From Methanoregula sp. (GTDB taxonomy: Archaea; Halobacteriota; Methanomicrobia; Methanomicrobiales; Methanospirillaceae), in the NCBI GenBank assembly GCA_026394695.1, contig JAPKXT010000164.1, positions 1-11,110 of the forward strand: a stretch of DNA of 11,110 bases. Direction: 5' to 3'. Shown here in pieces: positions 1 to 6,645 of this stretch. Numbering within the stretch: position 1 is the stretch's first letter; every line of letters begins with the position of its first letter. The translations under genes were made by a program, and so were the position numbers. The notes under the pieces were generated by a model that was given only the letters and a program-made list of their open reading frames with translations, was not told the DNA's origin and ran no database searches.

Positions 1-203
1 ATACTTGTGGTCTTTCCCGTGCCGGGTAATCCCTTGCATACTGTATTGAGAGGTCGTCCACCACGGAGTCCGGGTCGGATCTGGAATGCCAGTTCGCGCA
101 TCTGGGCATCCCGGAATTCAAACTGCTCGGGAATATAATCAATCTCCAGTACCTCGGGGTCACGGAAGAGTGTTTCATCCCACATCAGCAGGTTCTTTTT
201 CAT
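1..203 (-). CDS. Orc1/Cdc6-family replication initiator, N-terminal fragment (truncated by window edge)
   Basis: Reading leftwards from an ATG at 203-201, the frame stays open to the window edge and gives 67 residues. It starts MKKNLLMWDETLFRDPEVLE and reaches a Walker A loop, GLPGTGKTTS, at residues 58-67. The arrangement is typical of archaeal Orc1/Cdc6 proteins: a short leader, the segment 'YIPEQFEFRDAQMRELAFQI', then the P-loop about 60 residues in. Members of this family bind origin DNA and help load the MCM helicase; they are AAA+ ATPases of about 380-430 residues, so roughly five sixths of the gene lies outside the window. A GAGG lies 9 bases before the ATG. Archaeal orc1/cdc6 genes often sit beside a replication origin, but that alone does not prove one here. 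The family call is firm; the paralogue cannot be told. Confidence 0.88.
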   Translation of the reverse strand, partial: MKKNLLMWDETLFRDPEVLEIDYIPEQFEFRDAQMRELAFQIRPGLRGGRPLNTVCKGLPGTGKTTS

Positions 204-242
204 CTCACTAATCCTCTACGCCATCGGTATTAACTGCATTGG

Positions 243-252
243 AATATTTACA
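243..252 (-). promoter_or_regulatory. Possible TATA box of the orc1/cdc6 gene
   Basis: On the minus strand this reads TGTAAATATT, an AT-rich element about 40 bases before the ATG at 203. Archaeal transcription starts about 25 bases after the TATA centre, so this would leave a leader of 10-15 bases that includes the GAGG ribosome site. The match to the archaeal TATA consensus is moderate. Confidence 0.35.
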
Positions 253-264
253 GATGAGCTGATA

Positions 265-299
265 GATTTTCCCGATTTGGGCGGTTAACGGGACAAATC
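265..299. repeat. Imperfect dyad upstream of orc1/cdc6
   Basis: GATTTTCCCG (265-274) faces CGGGACAAATC (289-299). The arms are inverted copies with one extra base, separated by 14 bases. The dyad lies just upstream of the likely orc1/cdc6 TATA box. It could be an operator or an origin element. It does not match the origin recognition box sequence I know from other archaea. Confidence 0.3.
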
Positions 300-316
300 T
301 TTATCCCCATACAAAG

Positions 317-397
317 AAAAAAGAACGGGTCAGGTGCGGCAGATGATGAAAGTTACCCCCACTGATGTGATGATGAAGCAGGGGTCTGATGCCGCAC
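317..397 (-). terminator. Hairpin plus T-run downstream of apgM
   Basis: GTGCGGCA (334-341) is a perfect inverted copy of TGCCGCAC (390-397), beginning 4 bases past the apgM stop. Further pairing inside is possible: AGA 341-343 with TCT 385-387, and CCCC 357-360 with GGGG 381-384. On the minus strand the hairpin is followed by TTTTTT at 322-317. This fits a structured 3' end or terminator for the apgM transcript. The loop also holds two copies of GATGATGAA (342-350 and 369-377). Confidence 0.45.
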
Positions 398-400
398 AAC

Positions 401-1552
401 TCATGAGAAGAGAAACGCGAGGAAATCTTCCGCATTTTTCATCCCGAATTTCCCGGAACGGGCTGCTTTTTCTGAGAACTGTTCTGTCGCATCCTTTCCT
501 TTTCCCAGGACCACGAAAGGAACCGGATCCCTCGTATGGGTCTTTACCCTGATCGGGGTCGGATGGTCGGGGAGCACCGCAAGTATACCATCGAACTTTT
601 CAAGAGCCATCCCGACTACGCCATCTACCTGCTCAATAGCGCGAACCTTTTCTTCAATGCTCCCCAGGTGCCCGGCTTCATCAGGCGCCTCAATGTGGAG
701 ATAAAGAAAGTCAAGATGTTCAATCGCATTGATCGCGTACCGTCCTTTCGCTGCATAATCGGTATCAAGGTAGCCGGTGGCACCCGGTACCGTTATTATT
801 TCCATGCCGGTACACCGGGCAATCCCGTTCAGGAGGTCAACCGCAGAGATCATGCCCCCTTTCTTCCCATACTTTTCTAAAAAGCTGGGAAATGCAGGTT
901 TGTGTCCTCCACTCCAGGGCCAGATCTGGGTTGCCGGTGACTTACCAATTCCGCGCCGCGCGACATTGACCGGATGGTCAGCAAATACTTCCCTGCTCTT
1001 CTCCATGCACTTCAGAAGCAGGGGTCCATCACCTCCCTTTGGAAGATACCCGGCAATCCTTTCCCCCACAATATCATGGGGTGGTGTCGAAACAGATCCG
1101 TTTCCGTCATGAATGACAAGCAAATTGCGGTAGCTGACCCCGGACCTGAACATTACCCCGGGAATCTCTTTTTCCAAAGAAGCAAAGAGAGCGGCACCTT
1201 CTGTACTTGAGATATGTCCCGCAGAAAAGTCTGCCATGGTCCCGTTTTCAATGGTCACCAGGTTGCAGCGGTACGCAACATCGCGTGCATCAAGATCGAT
1301 CCCCATACTAATCGCTTCGAGCGGCCCCCGGCCAGTATAATATTTCCGGGGAGCATATCCAAGGATGGACATATTGGCGATATCGCTTCCTGCTTCAAAG
1401 TCCTCAGGAATAGTCCGGAGCATTCCGCATGCACCGTTTTGCGCCATCCAGTCCATATTCGGCGTTTTAGCATATTCAAGAGGGGTTTTACCCCCCAGCT
1501 GCTCGAGCGGTTCATCCGCCATGCCATCGGCGAGAATAACGATATATTTCAT
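401..1552 (-). CDS. apgM: Cofactor-independent phosphoglycerate mutase, archaeal type
   Basis: ApgM interconverts 2- and 3-phosphoglycerate in glycolysis and gluconeogenesis without 2,3-bisphosphoglycerate, and belongs to the alkaline phosphatase superfamily of metalloenzymes. The 383-residue product opens MKYIVILADGMADEPLEQLG, where DGMADE (9-14) is the N-terminal metal-binding motif. SDIANMSILGY (from 56) holds the region of the catalytic serine. APDEAGH (289-295), PDHPTP (328-333) and THTRDPVPF (338-346) are the C-terminal metal-ligand motifs. Length is slightly under the family's usual 400 or so. I chose the ATG at 1552 because family members begin here and an AGGGA lies 5 bases upstream. 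An in-frame ATG at 1600 overlaps the stop of the upstream epimerase as ATGA and would add 16 residues unlike the family. It is probably co-transcribed with that epimerase. Confidence 0.93.
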   Translation of the reverse strand: MKYIVILADGMADEPLEQLGGKTPLEYAKTPNMDWMAQNGACGMLRTIPEDFEAGSDIANMSILGYAPRKYYTGRGPLEAISMGIDLDARDVAYRCNLVTIENGTMADFSAGHISSTEGAALFASLEKEIPGVMFRSGVSYRNLLVIHDGNGSVSTPPHDIVGERIAGYLPKGGDGPLLLKCMEKSREVFADHPVNVARRGIGKSPATQIWPWSGGHKPAFPSFLEKYGKKGGMISAVDLLNGIARCTGMEIITVPGATGYLDTDYAAKGRYAINAIEHLDFLYLHIEAPDEAGHLGSIEEKVRAIEQVDGVVGMALEKFDGILAVLPDHPTPIRVKTHTRDPVPFVVLGKGKDATEQFSEKAARSGKFGMKNAEDFLAFLFS

Positions 1553-1596
1553 GGGGGTCCCTGCTTCTGATGTATCGTTGTGAGGTCTTCGCACCA

Positions 1597-2544
1597 TCAT
1601 TGTGGATTCTGCCGTTCTGCAAGCATCTCTCTGACAGCAATATGTACGCTTTCCCGCGAACCTACCTGGGGCTTCCAGCGGAGCGCCTTGATCCTGTCTA
1701 CCGCAAGCTGCATCTTCGGCACATCACCGATCCACCCGCGTTCACCCCCCGTAAACCTGAACTTTGTCTGAGGGAGGTGCATCTCTTCGGTGACAATTTC
1801 CGCTATACTCTTCACATCGATCCAGTCCTCTGAACCGATATTGAACGTGTTGACCGTGTCCCGGGCATGCCCGACTGCAAAGAGCATCGCTGCAACGCAC
1901 TCGTGCACTTCAAGGTAGGATTTGGTCTGTTTCCCGTCGCCGAGGATCTCCAGTTCGGCTGGATTCTCCTCAAGCTTCCGGATAAAATCGTTGATCACAC
2001 CGTGACCACTCCGGGAGCCTATGATATTGGCAAAGCGGAACGTCCATGTCTTCATATCAAACGAGTGGCAGTACGCGGAGATCACCGCTTCACAGGCAAG
2101 TTTGCTCGCCCCGTACACAGAAATGGGCTCGAGAGGGGTATAACTCTCCGGGGTCGGGATGACCGTTGCCTCGCCATACACCGTTGAGGTTGAGGTGAAT
2201 ACAAGTTCGGAAACATCGTGCCGGCGCATCGCTTCGAGAACCCGGTACGTGGCCATGATATTGTTCTGCATTGTCGGGTCCGGGTTCACAGCGCTCTGCC
2301 GTACGTCAGGGTCGGCTGCGAGATGAAAGAGCCTGTCCGCTCCCTGTATGGCATCCTGCCACCCATCGCCAAGCAGGTCTTTTTGCACGAACCTGACCTT
2401 CCGGGAATCTATGTGCCGTGCAATCGTTTCCCTTCTCCCTGCGCAGAGAGAATCGATCACCAGAACTTCATTGCCCTGTGCAACCAGAGTATCAACCAGG
2501 TGTGAGCCGATGAACCCGGCGCCACCCGTCACGACATCAAACAT
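1597..2544 (-). CDS. NAD-dependent nucleotide-sugar epimerase/dehydratase (UDP-glucose 4-epimerase-like)
   Basis: This is an extended short-chain dehydrogenase/reductase of 315 residues. The N-terminal Rossmann motif GGAGFIG is at residues 7-13, an acidic-ended strand follows (VLVIDS), and HLAADPDVRQS is the typical NAD-contact segment. The active site reads TSTSTVYGE with a threonine (119) in the usual serine/threonine position, and YGASK carries Tyr144 and Lys148. Such enzymes change the configuration of, or dehydrate, the sugar of UDP- or dTDP-sugars; substrate specificity cannot be read from sequence. In methanogens they usually supply precursors for S-layer or lipid glycosylation. I start at the ATG at 2544; a TTG just upstream (2547) is less likely. 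The stop lies 44 bases before the preferred apgM start, so the two form a transcription unit. Lack of other glycan genes nearby leaves the pathway open. Confidence 0.88.
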   Translation of the reverse strand: MFDVVTGGAGFIGSHLVDTLVAQGNEVLVIDSLCAGRRETIARHIDSRKVRFVQKDLLGDGWQDAIQGADRLFHLAADPDVRQSAVNPDPTMQNNIMATYRVLEAMRRHDVSELVFTSTSTVYGEATVIPTPESYTPLEPISVYGASKLACEAVISAYCHSFDMKTWTFRFANIIGSRSGHGVINDFIRKLEENPAELEILGDGKQTKSYLEVHECVAAMLFAVGHARDTVNTFNIGSEDWIDVKSIAEIVTEEMHLPQTKFRFTGGERGWIGDVPKMQLAVDRIKALRWKPQVGSRESVHIAVREMLAERQNPQ

Positions 2545-2583
2545 CAATACCTAATATGTCATCCATGCTATAGGATTACTGTT
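2545..2583. promoter_or_regulatory. Short divergent promoter region between epimerase and marker 12 genes
   Basis: Only 39 bases separate the two divergent start codons, so promoter elements for both must overlap here or lie inside the opposite gene. CTAATATG at 2551-2558 is the best TATA-like element for the plus-strand gene, about 30 bases before its ATG. An AGGA lies 8 bases before ATG 2584, and on the minus strand an AGGT lies 5 bases before the epimerase ATG. Confidence 0.4.
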
Positions 2584-3456
2584 ATGTTCATTGGGATCGA
2601 TCACGGCACAACTGCCATGCGTTTTGCCGGAGAACAGAAAACGTTCAAGATCTCACGACAGGAAGCAAAAGAGTTCTCGATACAGGATCTCTCAAGAATA
2701 TGTCCTGTCGATGAAATTAAAGGGATTGCACTCTGCTATTCAATGGGCGATAATATTTCGTCTATAACCGCTATCAGCAAAGTGAAAAACCGTGGACTCA
2801 TCAGCCAGGATGGGGCAGGACAGCACATCGGGGGCGGGACAAAAGTTTTTGACCAGATTGCACAGAGTGGGATCCCCACTATTGTCATCCCTGGTCTCCA
2901 CCGCGGTTCTCCCACAGATCCCCGTTTCAAGGTATATTCCCACCAGTCAAGTCCTGAAAAGATTGGTATTGCCTACGAGGTCAGTTGTACTCTTGGTGAG
3001 GATATCATTGTTTCCGATGTCAGCTCAAACACTGTTACCCTTCTTGTCACCTCTGGAAAACTGACAGGAGCGTTTGATGCCTGTATCTTTGCACCGGGCA
3101 TGCTTCATGGTGCACTCGATGTTGAAGCGATACGAAGAATCGATGCGGGGGAGTGCACGGCAAATGAGGCGTTCCAGCACGCGGGAGTATATTTTTCCCT
3201 TCCGGAAAACGAGCGCATGCGGTCTCTTGCAATGTTTGCCGCTATGGAATGTGCCGCGCTCCTCTTGTTAAACCCCCGCGCAACCGTAGCTCTAGCCGGC
3301 AGTCTTGCACCCATAATCGCTCCTGAAGTTGAAGCGCTTCTTGGCAGGAATGTGGCAGTTTTCGACGAATGGTGCGCATCAAGGGGTCTTGTCAGGATCG
3401 CTCACGATGTATTTTGTGGAAAATCAGAAATTCTCGGTCTTGATGTAGATCTGTAG
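2584..3456 (+). CDS. Methanogenesis marker protein 12 (ASKHA-fold, predicted sugar-kinase/Hsp70-like ATPase)
   Basis: I recognise the 290-residue product as methanogenesis marker 12, a family found in methanogens whose biochemical role is not settled as far as I know. It opens MFIGIDHGTTAMRFAGE; the IDHGTT at 4-10 matches the phosphate-1 loop of the ASKHA (acetate/sugar kinase, Hsc70, actin) fold. SDVSSNTVTLLV (from 144) is placed like the second phosphate loop, and ALAGSLAP (236-243) resembles the adenosine-contact motif. GAGQHIGGGTKVFD (from 78) and IPGLHRGSPTDPRF (from 102) are further glycine-rich stretches that look family-specific. There is no signal peptide or membrane segment. It is transcribed in the same direction as porCDAB, with only 41 bases between, but a good TATA box right after its stop suggests por has its own promoter. 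Confidence 0.85.
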   Translation: MFIGIDHGTTAMRFAGEQKTFKISRQEAKEFSIQDLSRICPVDEIKGIALCYSMGDNISSITAISKVKNRGLISQDGAGQHIGGGTKVFDQIAQSGIPTIVIPGLHRGSPTDPRFKVYSHQSSPEKIGIAYEVSCTLGEDIIVSDVSSNTVTLLVTSGKLTGAFDACIFAPGMLHGALDVEAIRRIDAGECTANEAFQHAGVYFSLPENERMRSLAMFAAMECAALLLLNPRATVALAGSLAPIIAPEVEALLGRNVAVFDEWCASRGLVRIAHDVFCGKSEILGLDVDL

Positions 3457-3491
3457 ATTTATATCGATTAATCATGTAAGATTAATAGGGA
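3457..3491 (+). promoter_or_regulatory. porCDAB promoter and ribosome site
   Basis: ATTTATATC at 3457-3465, directly after the marker 12 stop, is a good archaeal TATA box. The expected start of transcription is near 3488-3490, leaving a leader of about 10 bases. AGGGA at 3487-3491 ends 6 bases before the TTG start codon at 3498 and supports that choice of start. Confidence 0.55.
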
Positions 3492-3497
3492 TTTTTC

Positions 3498-4040
3498 TTG
3501 AGAGAACTACGTATCCACGGCAGGGGTGGTCAGGGCTCTGTCACTGCTGCTGAATTAATTGCCGTCGCCGCATTCGAGGGGGGCGTCTTTGCTCAGGCCT
3601 TTCCGGCATTTGGTGTTGAGCGGCGGGGAGCACCTGTCCAGGCTTTTGTACGATTCGACAACAAAATAATCCGCAAACGAAGTCAGGTCTATGAACCGGA
3701 TTATATCATTGTGCAGGACAGCACCCTCATCAAAGATGTGAATGTGTTTCAGGGAGTGAAGAAAGGGGGCATCGTGATCGTGAACACCGAAAAAGTACCT
3801 GATTTTAAGGTGCCGGATGGGGTGAAACTGATCACGATCGATGCTACCACCATTGCGCTCAAGACAATCGGGCTTCCCATCACCAACACATCACTTATGG
3901 GAGCTTTTGCCGCAGCATCGGGAGAGATTAAATTTTCTGCTCTGGAAAATGCTCTCAATCACCGTTTCCCAAAGGAACTTGCAATAAAAAATATTGAAGC
4001 TGCCCGTCAGGCATACGCCAAGGTAAAGGAGGTCTCGTAA
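3498..4040 (+). CDS. porC: Pyruvate synthase (pyruvate:ferredoxin oxidoreductase), gamma subunit
   Basis: The gamma subunit is part of the cytoplasmic enzyme that makes pyruvate from acetyl-CoA, CO2 and reduced ferredoxin, the entry to biosynthesis in methanogens. The 180-residue product begins with the diagnostic RELRIHGRGGQGSVTAAELIA; later segments (FPAFGVERRGAPVQAFVRF, then YEPDYIIVQD) are also typical of the family. Length is normal. The start codon is TTG at 3498. No ATG lies between the TATA box and this point, and initiating here gives exactly the family N-terminus. Its TAA overlaps the porD ATG by one base (TAATG), which implies translational coupling. I call it Por rather than Kor because of the gene order C-D-A-B and the PorA sequence downstream. 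Confidence 0.94.
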   Translation: MRELRIHGRGGQGSVTAAELIAVAAFEGGVFAQAFPAFGVERRGAPVQAFVRFDNKIIRKRSQVYEPDYIIVQDSTLIKDVNVFQGVKKGGIVIVNTEKVPDFKVPDGVKLITIDATTIALKTIGLPITNTSLMGAFAAASGEIKFSALENALNHRFPKELAIKNIEAARQAYAKVKEVS

Positions 4041-4300
4041 TGTCACTGGCAGTTGGATGCAGGGCACGACCGGGGAAAGCCCGTGACAACAAAACCGGCT
4101 CATGGCGTGTCTTTAAACCAGTATTTGGTAAGGAGAAATGTACCCTGTGCGGGTTGTGTATGACCCTATGCCCTGAAGGATGTGTCCATGAAACTGAAGA
4201 GGGATTTATAACCCCTGATTACACGTACTGCAAAGGTTGCGGGATCTGCGCCCAAGAATGCCCGGGTGAAGCGATTGAAATGAAACAGGAGGAGAAGTAA
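4040..4300 (+). CDS. porD: Pyruvate synthase, delta subunit (2x[4Fe-4S] ferredoxin-type)
   Basis: This 86-residue ferredoxin-like subunit carries electrons between external ferredoxin and the catalytic subunits. It begins MSLAVGCRARPGKARDNKTG and runs into SWRVFKPVF, the usual N-terminus of PorD. Two [4Fe-4S] motifs follow: CTLCGLCMTLC-P at residues 34-44, with a further Cys at 48, and CKGCGICAQEC-P at 64-74. Each supplies four ligands in the CxxCxxCxxxCP pattern. A strong ribosome site, AAGGAGG, precedes the ATG and lies inside the end of porC. The TAA abuts the porA ATG with no gap. Confidence 0.95.
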   Translation: MSLAVGCRARPGKARDNKTGSWRVFKPVFGKEKCTLCGLCMTLCPEGCVHETEEGFITPDYTYCKGCGICAQECPGEAIEMKQEEK

Positions 4301-5455
4301 ATGATGCAGATTACTGAAGGATCGCATGCTGTGGCAGATGCAGTCCGGCTCTGTCGTCCCCAGGTGATCGCTGCTTACCCGATCACACCGCAGACCCATA
4401 TTGTTGAGGCACTCGCCGATATGGTTGCAGATTGTGAGCTTGATGCGGAATACCTCACTGTCGATAATGAATTATCTGCGCTCTCGGCCTGCATTGGTGC
4501 GAGCGCAGCAGGCTCCCGCACGTATTCTGCAACAACTTCACAGGGTCTCGCCCTTATGTTTGAGGTCTGCTTTAACGCTGCCGGCATGCGCCTCCCGATT
4601 GTGATGTCCATTGCCAACCGGGCACTTGGTGCACCACTCTCAATCTGGAACGATCAGCAGGATTCCATATCTCTGCGGGACTCCGGCTGGCTCCAGTTCT
4701 ATGCCGAGGACAACCAGGAGGCAACCGATCTGCACTACCTTGCTTACCGCGTTGCAGAAGACCATTCAGTCCTGCTCCCGGCATTTGTCTGCTTTGACGG
4801 TTTTATCCTTTCCCACACGTACGAACCCATCGATACGCTCTCGCAGGAAGATATTGATCGATTCCTTCCAAAATTCTCACCCTACGAACGGCTCGATGCT
4901 GCTGACCCGATCAGTTTCGGTATGTATGCCACACCGGAGTATTATCTTGAATTCAGGTATGAAATGGATCGTGCTCTGAAAGAATCAAAGGCAATCATCG
5001 AGAAGAGAGGAAAGGAATTCGGCCAGATGTTCGGAAGAGATTATAGTGCAATGGTCGAGGGGTACCGGCTTGAAGATGCTGATACGGCAATTGTCGCGAT
5101 GGGCTCGATCTGCGGTACAACCAAGGACGCAATCGATGAGATGCGTGAAGAGGGTAAAAAAGTCGGCCTGCTCAAGATCCGTGTATTCCGCCCATTCCCT
5201 ACTGAAGATCTCGCCAGGGCTCTTGCTCATGTTCAACGGGTCGCCGTACTCGACAAGAACATTTCACTTGGCGCAAAAGGTGCAGTTGCTCTCGAAGTCA
5301 AGGATGCACTCTATGGTTCCGGCATACCGGTAAAGGGTTATGTCATCGGCCTTGGCGGAAGGGACGTCAGAAAGAAAGACATCAAGGCGATTGTCGGACT
5401 CATCGGGAAGGGACAGGGCGACATGTTCTATGGACTGCGCACGGAGGTGCTCTGA
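4301..5455 (+). CDS. porA: Pyruvate synthase, alpha subunit
   Basis: The 384-residue alpha subunit carries the pyrimidine-binding domain for thiamine diphosphate and the substrate site. VIAAYPITPQT (22-32) is the characteristic motif near the pyruvate carboxylate. VDNELSALSACIGAS (from 54) includes a glutamate likely to contact the cofactor. YSATTSQGLALMFEV (from 75) continues the domain. LLPAFVCFDGFILSHTYEPI (158-177) is typical of PorA rather than of 2-oxoglutarate enzymes. The C-terminal part (GSICGTTKDAIDEM, then LKIRVFRPFP) is the domain found at this end in the family. A GGAGGAG lies 5 bases before the start. Two ATGs stand in tandem (4301, 4304) and either could be used. porB follows after a single base. 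Confidence 0.95.
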   Translation: MMQITEGSHAVADAVRLCRPQVIAAYPITPQTHIVEALADMVADCELDAEYLTVDNELSALSACIGASAAGSRTYSATTSQGLALMFEVCFNAAGMRLPIVMSIANRALGAPLSIWNDQQDSISLRDSGWLQFYAEDNQEATDLHYLAYRVAEDHSVLLPAFVCFDGFILSHTYEPIDTLSQEDIDRFLPKFSPYERLDAADPISFGMYATPEYYLEFRYEMDRALKESKAIIEKRGKEFGQMFGRDYSAMVEGYRLEDADTAIVAMGSICGTTKDAIDEMREEGKKVGLLKIRVFRPFPTEDLARALAHVQRVAVLDKNISLGAKGAVALEVKDALYGSGIPVKGYVIGLGGRDVRKKDIKAIVGLIGKGQGDMFYGLRTEVL

Positions 5456-5456
5456 A

Positions 5457-6353
5457 ATGGTCGACAAAACTCTTGAATTATTTGATTGCGGGCACCGGGC
5501 ATGTGGCGGGTGCGGCGCTGCACTTGCAGCGAGACTGGTAACAAAAGCCGCAGGCACAAACACCATTGTGGTCTCAGCTACAGGGTGTATGGAAGTGTTC
5601 TCCACACCCTATCCGGAGACTGCATGGAAAGTCCCATGGATCCACTCCCTCTTTGAAAATGCATCAGCAGTTGCATCAGGTGTCGAAGCCTCGCTCAAAA
5701 AACAAGGCAGGACAGAGAAAGTAGTCATCATGGCAGGTGACGGGGCAACGTTCGACATCGGCATGATTTGTATCAGCGGTGCCTTTGAACGTGGTCATGA
5801 TTTTACCTACATATGCTACGACAATGAAGCCTACATGAACACCGGTATCCAGCGTTCCGGTGCCACGCCGTATGATGCGAGTACCACAACAAGCCCGGCT
5901 GGTAAATGCTCGTTTGGTAACAAACGCCCGAAAAAAGACATCCCGCAGATTATTGCAGCACATGGCGCACCCTATGTCGCGACTGCATCAATAGCCTATC
6001 CGGCTGATCTCATGCAGAAGGTAGAGAAGGCGATCAATACCGTGGGACCCTGCTATATCCAGGTTCATGCACCCTGCTGTACCGGCTGGGGTTTTGAAGG
6101 GGAGCAGACCATCGCTGTTGCGAAACTGGCAATCGAGACAGGACTCTGGGTCAATTATGAAATGGTCGATGGTAAAGTAGTAAAAGCAAAGAAGGTTGTG
6201 CGTAAGCCGGTCGAAGAATACTTAAAGACCCAGAAACGGTTCCGTCACCTGTTCAAGCCAACACGACAGGATGCCGAGATCGCAACTATCCAGGCAATAG
6301 CTGACAGGAATGCAGAAAAATATGCAATAGATATCAAACTCAAAAAAGAATAA
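5457..6353 (+). CDS. porB: Pyruvate synthase, beta subunit (thiamine diphosphate and [4Fe-4S] binding)
   Basis: This 298-residue subunit holds thiamine diphosphate and the [4Fe-4S] cluster nearest the active site. Near the N-terminus HRACGGCGAALAARL supplies Cys16 and Cys19. ATGCMEVFS supplies Cys44, and the fourth ligand is in HAPCCTGWG (207/208). GDGATFDIG (94-102) followed by YDNEAYMNTG (121-130) is the thiamine-diphosphate/Mg2+ motif. TPYDASTTTSPAGK is another PorB hallmark. The start is the ATG at 5457, one base after the porA stop, with GGAGGTG about 8 bases upstream. A longer in-frame version starting at 5340 would overlap porA heavily and lacks family similarity. It is the last gene of the operon, ahead of a strong oligo-T terminator. 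Confidence 0.95.
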   Translation: MVDKTLELFDCGHRACGGCGAALAARLVTKAAGTNTIVVSATGCMEVFSTPYPETAWKVPWIHSLFENASAVASGVEASLKKQGRTEKVVIMAGDGATFDIGMICISGAFERGHDFTYICYDNEAYMNTGIQRSGATPYDASTTTSPAGKCSFGNKRPKKDIPQIIAAHGAPYVATASIAYPADLMQKVEKAINTVGPCYIQVHAPCCTGWGFEGEQTIAVAKLAIETGLWVNYEMVDGKVVKAKKVVRKPVEEYLKTQKRFRHLFKPTRQDAEIATIQAIADRNAEKYAIDIKLKKE

Positions 6354-6379
6354 TATCAGGAAAGAACATCCAACTCCCG

Positions 6380-6416
6380 TTTTTTTCTGCCCGGTTTTTT
6401 TGTTCTGAATTTTTTT
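6380..6416 (+). terminator. Triple oligo-T terminator of porCDAB
   Basis: Three runs of seven T (6380-6386, 6395-6401, 6410-6416) follow the porB stop within 65 bases, without a strong hairpin. This is the usual form of an archaeal terminator. Confidence 0.7.
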
Positions 6417-6452
6417 ATCATTTCTCAATTTCATGCTCTATGCAGAATCAGG

Positions 6453-6459
6453 GTATATC
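6453..6459 (+). promoter_or_regulatory. Possible TATA box of tRNA-Val
   Basis: GTATATC here would place the transcript start near 6484, some 30 bases before the mature tRNA end. TTAATAG at 6480-6486 is an alternative with a shorter leader. Neither is a strong match, so the assignment is tentative. Confidence 0.3.
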
Positions 6460-6513
6460 TATGGGGGATATCAACAATGTTAATAGGGTGCAGGGAAACA
6501 TTAGTAAGAGACC

Positions 6514-6587
6514 GGGCTCGTGGTCTAGTTGGTTATGACGTCGCCCTTACACGGCGGAGGTCGCCGGTTCGAATCCGGCCGGGCCCA
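6514..6587 (+). tRNA. tRNA-Val (anticodon UAC)
   Basis: A 74-base cloverleaf can be drawn. The acceptor stem is GGGCTCG (6514-6520) with CGGGCCC (6580-6586), including one T-G pair. The D arm is 6523-6539. The anticodon stem is TCGCC/GGCGG around the loop CTTACAC, giving anticodon TAC at 6548-6550, which reads valine codons. The variable loop is five bases, and the T arm is GCCGG-TTCGAAT-CCGGC. The discriminator is A6587. The 3' CCA is not encoded and there is no intron. It lies between the por operon and a convergent FKBP gene, with a T8 run 5 bases downstream. Confidence 0.97.
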
Positions 6588-6592
6588 TGGTG

Positions 6593-6623
6593 TTTTTTTT
6601 AAAAATTATCCCGTTTTAAAACG
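6593..6623. terminator. Convergent terminator between tRNA-Val and FKBP gene
   Basis: T8 at 6593-6600 ends the plus-strand tRNA transcript. On the minus strand, TTTTT (6605-6601) and the palindrome CGTTTTAAAACG (6612-6623) lie just after the FKBP stop and could end that transcript. The 58-base gap thus serves both directions. Confidence 0.55.
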
Positions 6624-6645
6624 AAGATTTTAAAAATTTATATCA

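Noticed and set aside
1214..1570. Plus-strand frame inside apgM
   Set aside because: This is an opposite-strand shadow; apgM carries all the conserved motifs across the same stretch.
5340..5456. Upstream extension of porB by 39 residues
   Set aside because: It lies entirely inside porA in another frame; the ATG at 5457 has the ribosome site and the family N-terminus.
3498..6353. Identification as 2-oxoglutarate ferredoxin oxidoreductase (Kor)
   Set aside because: The C-D-A-B order, PorD-type N-terminus and PorA/PorB motifs fit pyruvate synthase better.
6563..6587. tRNA-Val 3' end as an integration (att) site
   Set aside because: No second copy of the tRNA 3' end and no integrase occur in the window, and genes on both sides look like core chromosome.
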